A program made the position numbers and the translations under genes. DNA of 5,995 nucleotides. It comes from JAYSRU01 sp043720875 (GTDB lineage Bacteria > Bacteroidota > Bacteroidia > Flavobacteriales_D > Crocinitomicaceae). The notes beneath the pieces are model-generated. The model saw nothing but the letters and a program-made list of their open reading frames with translations, ran no database searches and had not been told where the DNA came from. The DNA is taken from the NCBI GenBank assembly GCA_043720875.1, contig JAYSRU010000047.1:1-5995 (forward strand), given 5' to 3'. Shown here piece by piece: positions 1 to 5,672 of this stretch. Positions within the stretch are counted from its first letter, which is position 1; each line of letters starts with the position of its first letter.

Positions 1-791
1 GTTTGCAGATAGATGGCGGAATAGATTTTTTGGTGGTACAAGGTACAACTGGAGAATCTCCAGTTTTGTCGGAAGATGAAAAAGATGAAATTCTTAAAAC
101 CGTTATTGATGAAAACGCAGGAAGATTACCTGTAGTTTACGGTATTGGTGGTAATAACACGAAATTGATTGCTGATAAGTTGGCTAAAATTTCTGCTAAC
201 AATCCTGGAGTAGACGGAATTCTTTCGGTGTCGCCGTATTATAATAAACCTACCCAAGAAGGTATTTACCAACATTTTAAAGCACTTTCTGAGGCTACAA
301 CTATTCCTATTATTTTATACAATGTTCCGGGTAGAACGGGTTCAAATGTTTTAGTTGAAACAACCTTGCGTTGTGCAGATTTAGCTAATATAGTTGCAGT
401 GAAAGAAGCGTCTGGAAGTATTGAGCAGATTATGCAAATTATTCAAAGAGCACCTAAAGATTTTCTTGTGCTTTCTGGTGACGATGGAATTACCTTACCA
501 TTGATTGCTGCTGGTGCTCACGGAGTAATATCGGTGATCGGAAATGCACTGCCAGAGAAGTTTTCAAAAATGGTGCATGCTGCAATGATTGGTGATTTTG
601 AAACGGCAAGACCTTTACATTATGCGCTTTCAGATATGATTAGATTGCTTTTTGCTGAAGGAAATCCTGGAGGTGTTAAAGAAGTTTTGGTTGTGCGAGG
701 TGTGATGGAAAATCACATGCGTTTGCCATTAGTAAATGTGTCAGAAACACTCAAAAAACAAATTGTAGCAGAAACAATTGCGCTACTTTAG
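1..791 (+). CDS. dapA: 4-hydroxy-tetrahydrodipicolinate synthase DapA (5' truncated)
   Basis: Cytoplasmic class I aldolase-type enzyme that condenses pyruvate with aspartate semialdehyde, the first committed step to diaminopimelate and lysine. The reading frame is open to the left edge, so the true start lies outside; the TTG at position 3 is an internal codon. About 262 residues are present. From alignment by memory to E. coli DapA, about 29 N-terminal residues are missing. Numbering from base 3, the signature GTTGES is at residues 14-19, with the conserved Thr pair of the proton relay. The catalytic Tyr is Tyr106 in YNVPGRTG, and the Schiff-base Lys is Lys134 in VKEASG; their 28-residue spacing equals that in E. 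coli. SGDDG and HGVISV follow. The C-terminus is complete, ending in TAG at 789-791. The nrnA start follows after 3 nt, suggesting cotranscription. Identification is secure; only the 5' end and promoter are unseen. Confidence 0.96.
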   Translation, partial: LQIDGGIDFLVVQGTTGESPVLSEDEKDEILKTVIDENAGRLPVVYGIGGNNTKLIADKLAKISANNPGVDGILSVSPYYNKPTQEGIYQHFKALSEATTIPIILYNVPGRTGSNVLVETTLRCADLANIVAVKEASGSIEQIMQIIQRAPKDFLVLSGDDGITLPLIAAGAHGVISVIGNALPEKFSKMVHAAMIGDFETARPLHYALSDMIRLLFAEGNPGGVKEVLVVRGVMENHMRLPLVNVSETLKKQIVAETIALL

Positions 792-794
792 ACG

Positions 795-1838
795 ATGATA
801 AAAAAGAATCCAGATTTAGTTGGTCATTATTTTCGAGAATCAAATTTTATTGATTTCAAAAAAGAACTTGAAGTTGCCCAGAACATTACATTGCTTTCAC
901 ATACTTCACCGGATGGTGACTCCATCGGGAGTACCTTAGGTTTGGCTGGAATTTTAGAAGCCATGGGGAAGAATGTTACGGTTATAATTCCTGATCCTGC
1001 ACCTCAATTTCTTGCTTGGATGCCAAATTTTGAAACATTGTTTGTTGCGCTAGATAAAGAAGACGAGTTTAAAACAATGTTGGACACTACTGACCTGTTG
1101 TTTTGTGTGGATTTCAACGAACCTTTTAGAATTGGAAAACAATTAGGACCTATTTTGGAAAGTCATCCTTGTAAAAAGGTAATGATTGATCATCATTTGA
1201 ATCCTTCAGATTTTTGTAATTATACTTATTCGTACACGGAAGCATGCAGCGCTTGTGAATTAATTATTTCCCTAGCGCATGAATTGGATGTAGAGCAATT
1301 TATTTCTAATGACGTCGCGCAATGTTTGTATACGGGTATTGTAACCGATACAGGTTCGTTTCGTTTCTCAAGTGTGCGACCAATTACACATTTGTTGACG
1401 TCAGATTTAATTACAAATGGATTAGATCATGCTAAAGTGCATCAAAACTTATTCGATTCAAACTCGTTAAGTAGGTTACAATTACAAGGGTATGCAGTGT
1501 CTCAAAAGTTAGAAATAATGGAGGACTTAGGCGTAGCTATTGTTTGCCTAACGGCTGACGAATTGGAACGTTTTAATTTTGAAAAAGGTGACACGGATGG
1601 AATCGTCAACATGGCATTGTCTTTAAAAGGAATCCGAATTGCTGTATTTTTCTCAGAAAAAGAAGGCAAAACAAAAATTTCTTTCCGCAGTATTGGAAAA
1701 GACAACCCGATAAATATACTAGCGGCAGAAAACTTTGAAGGTGGTGGTCATGCAAATGCTTCAGGTGGCATTTTCTATGGAACATGCGTTGAAGCGGTTG
1801 CATTATTGAAATCTGTAATTGGCAAATACGTTTCGTGA
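795..1838 (+). CDS. nrnA: DHH/DHHA1 phosphoesterase, NrnA-type oligoribonuclease/pAp phosphatase
   Basis: Cytoplasmic Mn-dependent phosphoesterase. Family members degrade 2-5 nt RNAs (nanoRNAs) and dephosphorylate 3'-phosphoadenosine 5'-phosphate; some act on cyclic dinucleotide products such as pApA. The 347-residue length fits the family. The DHH domain shows motif I HTSPDGDSIGS (36-46), motif II with Asp106 in VDFNEP, the name-giving DHH triad at 132-134, and motif IV GIVTDTGSF (181-189) with Asp185 as a likely metal ligand. The C-terminal DHHA1 substrate-binding domain ends in GGGHANASGG (316-325). All expected catalytic residues are present, so the enzyme should be active. The ATG at 795 lies 3 nt after dapA and leaves about 30 residues before motif I, slightly longer than usual. 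The stop is 1 nt before the next ATG, so it sits inside an operon. Exact substrate preference (nanoRNA, pAp or pApA) cannot be decided from sequence. Confidence 0.9.
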   Translation: MIKKNPDLVGHYFRESNFIDFKKELEVAQNITLLSHTSPDGDSIGSTLGLAGILEAMGKNVTVIIPDPAPQFLAWMPNFETLFVALDKEDEFKTMLDTTDLLFCVDFNEPFRIGKQLGPILESHPCKKVMIDHHLNPSDFCNYTYSYTEACSACELIISLAHELDVEQFISNDVAQCLYTGIVTDTGSFRFSSVRPITHLLTSDLITNGLDHAKVHQNLFDSNSLSRLQLQGYAVSQKLEIMEDLGVAIVCLTADELERFNFEKGDTDGIVNMALSLKGIRIAVFFSEKEGKTKISFRSIGKDNPINILAAENFEGGGHANASGGIFYGTCVEAVALLKSVIGKYVS

Positions 1839-1839
1839 T

Positions 1840-2400
1840 ATGAGTTTCGAAAATTTTTTAGGTGAAATCAAAACAACAACTTTTGGGTGGGTGACTTTTA
1901 TTGTGTTAAGCTTTTTGCTGGTTTCTTGCGACGAAAAAAAAGTTAAAACAATAGTGCCTCCTAAATGGTCAAATGAGCAATCTATAGCATTACAAAAAGA
2001 ATTGGCTGCACAAGAATCAATCGACATTCGCTTGTTTTTGGCTGCGCATAGAAATTGGAAAATGACTCAAACAGGAACGGGTTTGCAGTATTTCGTCTAT
2101 GAAGGAGAAACTGGTAAAACGTTTGCTAAACCAGGAAATCAAGTTGAAGTTGCGTATAGCATTAAGCAATTAGACGGAACAGAATTGTATGCTACGGATG
2201 AAAATGATTCGCGCAGCTTTACCTTTGAAAAAAGTAATGTTGAAACAGGCGTTCATGAAATTATTAGGTTAATGCCAGTAGGATCAAAAGCCCACGTTAT
2301 AATACCCTCGCATTTAGCACATGGTTTAACTGGGGATAATAACAAAATTCCGCCGCTAACTTGTTTGGTGATTGATTTAGAGTTTATCAATATTAAATAA
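1840..2400 (+). CDS. gldI: GldI-like FKBP-type peptidyl-prolyl isomerase lipoprotein
   Basis: Predicted periplasmic or outer-membrane lipoprotein of 186 residues with one FKBP domain. The ATG at 1840 is preferred, 1 nt after the nrnA stop; an in-frame TTG at 1819 would only add seven residues inside nrnA. A hydrophobic stretch (about 15-28) ends in lipobox LVSC with Cys30. A helical linker rich in Gln, Glu and Ala (about 46-70) precedes the FKBP fold (about 80-185). Anchors are VEVAYS (102-107), SFTF (126-129), VGSKAHVIIPS (147-157) and GDNNKIPP (165-172). GldI is the FKBP lipoprotein of Flavobacterium gliding motility, and the size, lipobox and PSH-A-x-G-x-x-GDxNKI pattern agree. Several FKBP12 active-site positions are changed: Trp59 is Val138, Tyr82 is His161, Phe99 is Ile178 and Asp37 is Tyr117. 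Prolyl isomerase activity may therefore be weak. A generic FKBP lipoprotein rather than a true GldI ortholog remains possible; no other gld gene is in view. Confidence 0.72.
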   Translation: MSFENFLGEIKTTTFGWVTFIVLSFLLVSCDEKKVKTIVPPKWSNEQSIALQKELAAQESIDIRLFLAAHRNWKMTQTGTGLQYFVYEGETGKTFAKPGNQVEVAYSIKQLDGTELYATDENDSRSFTFEKSNVETGVHEIIRLMPVGSKAHVIIPSHLAHGLTGDNNKIPPLTCLVIDLEFINIK

Positions 2401-2410
2401 AGAACAAAAG

Positions 2411-3253
2411 ATGAAACAAACACTATTTATTCTAAACGTTCTACTTGGCTTTATAGCCCTTTCTTCGTGTACAGATGAAGCTCCGAAAGAGCAAAAAACG
2501 CCTAAAACAAAAAAGGAACAACTGAAGGAAATGCTTAATTTGCAATCTTCTAGTAGTTTGAATCAGCAAAAATTTGACAATGGATTAACGATTACATGGC
2601 ATGCTGTCGGAACTGGAAATGTGGTGAAGGATGATAAAGTTTACTTAATAAATTACGTGTTATTGAATCAAGATTCTGTTGAATTGGAATCAAGTATTGC
2701 TCAAAAAAGAGTAGGGTTACCTTATGTTGCCGGATGGAGTCTTCATACCATGGGAATGGATTTCGCTATGTCTCAATTGCGTGTGGGTGATTGGGTAACC
2801 GCCAATATTCCTGCAGCAATGGTAGTGGATGCACATGGGAACGTTCCAAAAAAACAAAGGAATCAAATTCTGAAATTGAAAATTTTATCGGAGTTAAAAC
2901 CTACCCGAATTGTTGATGGAATTAAGGTGTGGAAGTTGGAAGGAAGTAGCAAAGAAAAAATGATTATTGATTCAACCTCAAGTGTTACAATACATTACAT
3001 TGCCAGTTCGAAATCTAATCCTAAGTTTGACGAAAGTTATACGAGAAGACGTCCTTTTAACTTCCAGATGTATAACAGTAATGTGGTTCCAGGGCTAAAA
3101 AAAGCGTTAAATAATGCTAAAAAGTTTGACCGCTTATTGATTATGATCCCTTCGAAAGAAGCCTATGGAAATAAGGGGTATTTGGATTATGTGCGACCTA
3201 ATGAACAATTGTTTTATAATATCTCAATAGAAGAAGTTAAAAATCGTCCGTAA
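2411..3253 (+). CDS. Lipoprotein with two tandem FKBP-like domains
   Basis: Predicted 280-residue lipoprotein. A signal peptide (1-19) ends in lipobox LSSC, so Cys20 would be lipidated. A Lys/Glu/Gln-rich linker (about 21-45) follows. Two FKBP-like modules can be seen. The C-terminal one (about 168-277) keeps most FKBP12 pocket residues: Tyr196 (Tyr26), Phe206-Asp207 (Phe36-Asp37), Phe216 (Phe46), Val225-Val226 (Val55-Ile56) and Tyr252 in AYG (Tyr82). Trp59 is replaced by Leu229 and Phe99 by Tyr269. The N-terminal one (about 55-162) aligns over GMDFAMSQLRVGD (115-127) and DAHGN (140-144) but lacks the FD pair, has Met116 at the Trp59 position and His142 at the Tyr82 position, so it looks inactive as an isomerase. 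It starts 10 nt after gldI, most likely in the same transcript. Likely role is periplasmic protein folding; the target is unknown. The domain count is my manual alignment. Confidence 0.8.
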   Translation: MKQTLFILNVLLGFIALSSCTDEAPKEQKTPKTKKEQLKEMLNLQSSSSLNQQKFDNGLTITWHAVGTGNVVKDDKVYLINYVLLNQDSVELESSIAQKRVGLPYVAGWSLHTMGMDFAMSQLRVGDWVTANIPAAMVVDAHGNVPKKQRNQILKLKILSELKPTRIVDGIKVWKLEGSSKEKMIIDSTSSVTIHYIASSKSNPKFDESYTRRRPFNFQMYNSNVVPGLKKALNNAKKFDRLLIMIPSKEAYGNKGYLDYVRPNEQLFYNISIEEVKNRP

Positions 3254-3261
3254 AATCTGAC

Positions 3262-3269
3262 TATATTTG
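3262..3269 (+). promoter_or_regulatory. Predicted Bacteroidota -7 element (TATATTTG) for the M23 peptidase gene
   Basis: TATATTTG exactly matches the Bacteroidota sigma-ABfr -7 consensus TAnnTTTG. It begins 9 nt after the stop codon of the two-domain FKBP gene and lies 62 nt before the ATG at 3332. Transcription would begin near 3275, giving a leader of about 55 nt. No convincing -33 TTTG lies at the right distance; only A/T-rich sequence from the end of the upstream gene is there. It suggests that the peptidase is transcribed separately from the dapA-side operon. Confidence 0.55.
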
Positions 3270-3287
3270 CACTTTATTAATGATTCA

Positions 3288-3313
3288 ATTGCGTTAAGGT
3301 ATAACACTGCAAT
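3288..3313 (+). promoter_or_regulatory. Possible stem-loop in the M23 peptidase leader
   Basis: ATTGC (3288-3292) and GTTA (3293-3296) pair with TAAC (3302-3305) and GCAAT (3309-3313). This gives nine base pairs with a 5-nt loop (AGGTA) and a 3-nt bulge (ACT) on the 3' side. It falls within the predicted untranslated leader, 18 nt before the start codon. There is no following T-run, so it is not a standard terminator. It may affect mRNA stability or translation, or may be chance in A/T-rich DNA. Confidence 0.25.
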
Positions 3314-3331
3314 ACGTCAAAACATTAAAAC

Positions 3332-4318
3332 ATGCAACAAATTAAACCAACCATATTTACCCTTTTCTTTTTAGTATTAGGTACATTTTCATCCATAAAA
3401 GCTCAGGTTGTAATAGATACTATTGATTCTCCTAAAGGAAAGATTTTAGTTTACTCAAATAATTCATGGGAATACATGGCTGATGCCGATTTTGACGGAA
3501 TTATGAATGAACGTATTCATGATATTATTGATTCTGACCCAGAAATGCAATTTATTATGCCTTGGGATAATCACGATTGTTTTCCTTCTAATCACCAAAA
3601 TGATTTAACTAAATTAAAAGATACCATCTGGTTGTGCGTGGCCGATGAGGTGCATAGTACGTTTACAATTCCAGCACCAGGCATTGTTACCTCGCGCTAT
3701 GGACCTAGGAGTGGAAGGAATCATAATGGAATTGACATTGATGTAGAAACTGGCGACTCTGTTGTTTCTGCTTGGGATGGTCGTGTTCGTTACGCAGAGT
3801 TTAATAGCGGAGGTTTTGGAAATTTAGTAATTATTCGTCATTACAATGGCTTGGAAACACTTTATGCACATTTAAGTAAGTTGGAGGTGGTAGCGAATCA
3901 AGAAGTAAAGTCTGGAGAATTAATAGGATTGGGTGGTAATACAGGTCGTTCGTTTGGTTCTCATTTACATTTTGAAACGCGTTTTTATGATGCTCCGATT
4001 AATCCTGAGGAAATTATCAATTTCAATGCAAAGATATTGCGAGACGAGAATCTGATGGTGCATAAGGCTATTTTTAGACCGGGAGCCAAACCTACAGATT
4101 TAAACGATGACGGTCATAATCATGATAGTTTGGAAGCCACTGCTGCAGTAGCTAAGAAGGCGAGTTCAGTGGTTACTAAAACTCACCGTGTACGTTCAGG
4201 AGAAAGTTTATCTACAATAGCTGCTAAATACGGAACTACAGTGGGTAAACTTTGTAAGTTAAACGGAATACGCGCTAATCGTCCAATACAAGCCGGACGA
4301 TCCTTGCGCGTTAAGTAA
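3332..4318 (+). CDS. Secreted M23 family metallopeptidase with C-terminal LysM domain
   Basis: Predicted 328-residue exported peptidoglycan hydrolase of the LytM/M23 type, which cuts peptide cross-links using a zinc ion. A signal peptide (about 1-24) probably ends at IKA before Gln25. A short N-terminal segment contains GKILVYSNNSWEYM (36-49), followed by an Asp-rich stretch DADFDGIMN (51-59). The M23 domain (about 112-225) has all expected zinc and catalytic residues: His131 and Asp135 in HNGID, His180 in YAHLS, and His211 and His213 in HLHFE. The central segment GGFGNLVIIRH (160-170) is typical. A His/Asp/Ala-rich linker (about 255-280) leads to one LysM domain (about 285-327), which binds glycan strands of peptidoglycan. 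The enzyme should therefore be active rather than an EnvC/NlpD-like activator, which usually lacks zinc ligands. It appears to be transcribed alone. The start codon has no Shine-Dalgarno sequence, which is usual in this phylum. Confidence 0.93.
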   Translation: MQQIKPTIFTLFFLVLGTFSSIKAQVVIDTIDSPKGKILVYSNNSWEYMADADFDGIMNERIHDIIDSDPEMQFIMPWDNHDCFPSNHQNDLTKLKDTIWLCVADEVHSTFTIPAPGIVTSRYGPRSGRNHNGIDIDVETGDSVVSAWDGRVRYAEFNSGGFGNLVIIRHYNGLETLYAHLSKLEVVANQEVKSGELIGLGGNTGRSFGSHLHFETRFYDAPINPEEIINFNAKILRDENLMVHKAIFRPGAKPTDLNDDGHNHDSLEATAAVAKKASSVVTKTHRVRSGESLSTIAAKYGTTVGKLCKLNGIRANRPIQAGRSLRVK

Positions 4319-4361
4319 ACTTACCTTTTAGAAAAGTCAAACAACAAAATTCTTTCCTGTT

Positions 4362-5354
4362 ATGAAATTAGCTACGCTTAAGGACGGTTCACGTGATGGA
4401 CAATTAGTCGTTGTAAATAGAGCATTGTCAAAAGCCGTTAAGGTGACAGAAATTGCTAAAACGATGCAATTTGCCCTGGATAACTGGATTGAAATTCAAC
4501 CGAAATTAGAACAAGTCTTTGCAGATTTGCAAAACGATAAACTTTCAAACGCATTTGCTTTTGATGTTAATACTGCAATGGCACCGATTCCAAGAGCCTA
4601 TCATTGGGCAGATGGAAGTGCGTATGTTACACATGTTGAACTGGTAAGAAAAGCACGAAATGCTGAATTGCCAGAATCTTTTTGGACAGATCCATTAATG
4701 TATATGGGTGCTTCGGATGCATTTATTGGAGCCACCGAAGATATTCAAATCGAAGATGAAGCTTGGGGAATTGATTTTGAATCAGAGGTTGCTGTTATCA
4801 CAAGTGATGTACCTGCAGGGGTTTCCTCAGAAAACGCAAAATCATACATTAAACTTATTGCATTAGTGAATGACGTTTCTTTGAGAAATTTAATCCCTAA
4901 TGAATTGTCTAAACAATTTGGTTTCTATCAATCAAAACCATGGACTTCTTTTAGTCCAGTTGCGGTTACGCCTGATGAATTGGGAACTGCTTGGGATGGT
5001 GGAAAGGTTCATTTGCCTTTGATTTCGACATTGAATAATATAAAAATTGGGTCGCCGAATGCAGGACAAGATATGGTATTCGATTTCGGTCAATTAATCG
5101 CGCATGCGGCTAAATCTAGAAGCTTAATGGCAGGAACAATCATTGGTTCGGGAACAGTTGCAAATACCGGAAGTTTAGATGGATCAAGCTGCTTAGCAGA
5201 AGTTCGCTGCTTGGAGATCATTAAACACGGTAAAGCTTCAACGCCATTCATGTCATTCGGTGATCGAATTCGGATTGAAATGAATAACACTAAAGGAGAG
5301 TCACTTTTTGGTGAAATTAACCAAGTGGTAAAAAAATATGTACCGGTAAATTAA
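4362..5354 (+). CDS. Fumarylacetoacetate hydrolase family protein
   Basis: Predicted 330-residue cytoplasmic enzyme of the FAH family, resembling the roughly 330-residue bacterial fumarylacetoacetate hydrolase-like proteins. The classical FAH reaction splits fumarylacetoacetate into fumarate and acetoacetate at the end of tyrosine breakdown. The N-terminal region (about 1-75) begins MKLATLKDGSRDGQLVVV, as in these bacterial proteins. The catalytic domain follows. By comparison with mouse FAH, Asp84 and His91 match Asp126 and His133 with the same 7-residue spacing; Glu140 and Glu142 of DFESEVAV match Glu199 and Glu201; Asp171 of NDVSLRN matches Asp233. Further conserved blocks are QSKPWTSFSP (190-199), FGQLIAHAAKSR and GSSCLAEVRCLE. 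All metal ligands appear intact. Neither neighbour belongs to tyrosine catabolism, so the true substrate could instead be another beta-diketone or acylpyruvate. The gap of 43 nt to the upstream gene leaves open whether it has its own promoter. Confidence 0.88.
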   Translation: MKLATLKDGSRDGQLVVVNRALSKAVKVTEIAKTMQFALDNWIEIQPKLEQVFADLQNDKLSNAFAFDVNTAMAPIPRAYHWADGSAYVTHVELVRKARNAELPESFWTDPLMYMGASDAFIGATEDIQIEDEAWGIDFESEVAVITSDVPAGVSSENAKSYIKLIALVNDVSLRNLIPNELSKQFGFYQSKPWTSFSPVAVTPDELGTAWDGGKVHLPLISTLNNIKIGSPNAGQDMVFDFGQLIAHAAKSRSLMAGTIIGSGTVANTGSLDGSSCLAEVRCLEIIKHGKASTPFMSFGDRIRIEMNNTKGESLFGEINQVVKKYVPVN

Positions 5355-5416
5355 ACTTTGCCTACCTTTTTTATGGTATTTTTAGATATTATTTAGTTTC
5401 ATTCCAAATAAGGAAT

Positions 5417-5440
5417 TATATTTGCGTTCAATTAACTTTG
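5417..5440 (+). promoter_or_regulatory. Predicted promoter: two TAnnTTTG -7 elements before the small Cys-rich gene
   Basis: Two exact matches to the Bacteroidota -7 consensus TAnnTTTG occur 16 nt apart: TATATTTG (5417-5424) and TAACTTTG (5433-5440). The first would start transcription near 5430 and give a leader of about 20 nt before the ATG at 5451, which is plausible. The second would start within a few bases of the ATG, giving an almost leaderless message. The -33 region is not a clear TTTG in either case; TTTAGTTTC at 5392-5400 is the closest for the first. The preceding 5355-5416 holds only A/T-rich sequence with T-runs and no strong terminator. Confidence 0.5.
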
Positions 5441-5450
5441 TTATTGGCAT

Positions 5451-5594
5451 ATGAAACTTAAAATTGTTACCACATCTTCAGTATTATCTAAGGAAACAAT
5501 AACGTGCGGTAATTGTTCATGCGACAAAAAGAAGGATTGTTGCAAGAAATATAAGCGCAAGGGTGAACATTGCAAGAAATGCCCTAAATTATAG
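5451..5594 (+). CDS. Small Cys/Lys-rich protein, putative metal-binding (unknown function)
   Basis: A 47-codon open frame from ATG to TAG encodes a small basic protein I cannot assign to a named family. It has seven cysteines, all in the second two-thirds: Cys19, Cys22 and Cys24 (CGNCSC), Cys30-Cys31 (DCCKK), and Cys41 and Cys44 (HCKKCP). The two CxxC pairs, with His40 beside the second, resemble a zinc-knuckle, zinc-ribbon or metallothionein-like arrangement. About a quarter of residues are Lys, with no signal peptide or membrane segment, so a cytosolic protein is likely, possibly touching nucleic acid or holding metal. Support for it being real: a clear -7 promoter element with sensible spacing, the patterned Cys placement, and the fact that it fills an otherwise empty 318-nt gap between the FAH-family gene and elbB. 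It lies 78 nt before elbB and could share its transcript. The existence of the gene is likely; its function is inference only. Confidence 0.68.
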   Translation: MKLKIVTTSSVLSKETITCGNCSCDKKKDCCKKYKRKGEHCKKCPKL

Positions 5595-5672
5595 CGAACA
5601 CCTTCACTATTTCTATTAAATTCAGCTTTTTTCTTTAGAATTTCTTTAATTTCACCCCTTAAAATCAATCCT

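Noticed and set aside
1819..1839. TTG start for gldI overlapping nrnA
   Set aside because: The ATG at 1840 gives a normal lipoprotein signal peptide and a 1-nt gap; the extension adds nothing recognisable.
1502..2027. Three minus-strand open frames of 65-74 residues within nrnA and gldI
   Set aside because: They lie opposite strongly supported conserved genes, overlap one another and show no domain; shadows.
4322..4329. TACCTTTT as a -7 element before the FAH-family gene
   Set aside because: It misses the final G of TAnnTTTG and has no clear -33 partner; a similar string also occurs at 5363-5370, after that gene, where it has no obvious role.
5090..5290. 66-residue minus-strand open frame inside the FAH-family gene
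   Set aside because: It is antisense to a conserved catalytic region and has no features of its own.
5341..5348. Palindrome TACCGGTA
   Set aside because: It lies in the last coding codons of the FAH-family gene and is 8 bp, expected by chance; no paired copy nearby.
5345..5383. Possible terminator after the FAH-family gene: GGTA/TACC then T6, or TACC/GGTA then T5
   Set aside because: The stems are only 4 bp, and the two alternatives exclude each other; too weak to call an intrinsic terminator.
5618..5643. Inverted repeat AAATTC/GAATTT before elbB
   Set aside because: Six mostly A/T base pairs with a long loop; not stable enough to claim a terminator or operator.
5650..5660. TTTCACCCCTT resembling the 16S anti-Shine-Dalgarno end
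   Set aside because: It is on the sense strand in the wrong sense for ribosome binding; coincidence.
5441..5668. 75-residue open frame on the minus strand opposite the Cys-rich gene
   Set aside because: It has no recognisable domain or promoter and is antisense to the better supported 5451-5594 gene; it looks like a chance frame.
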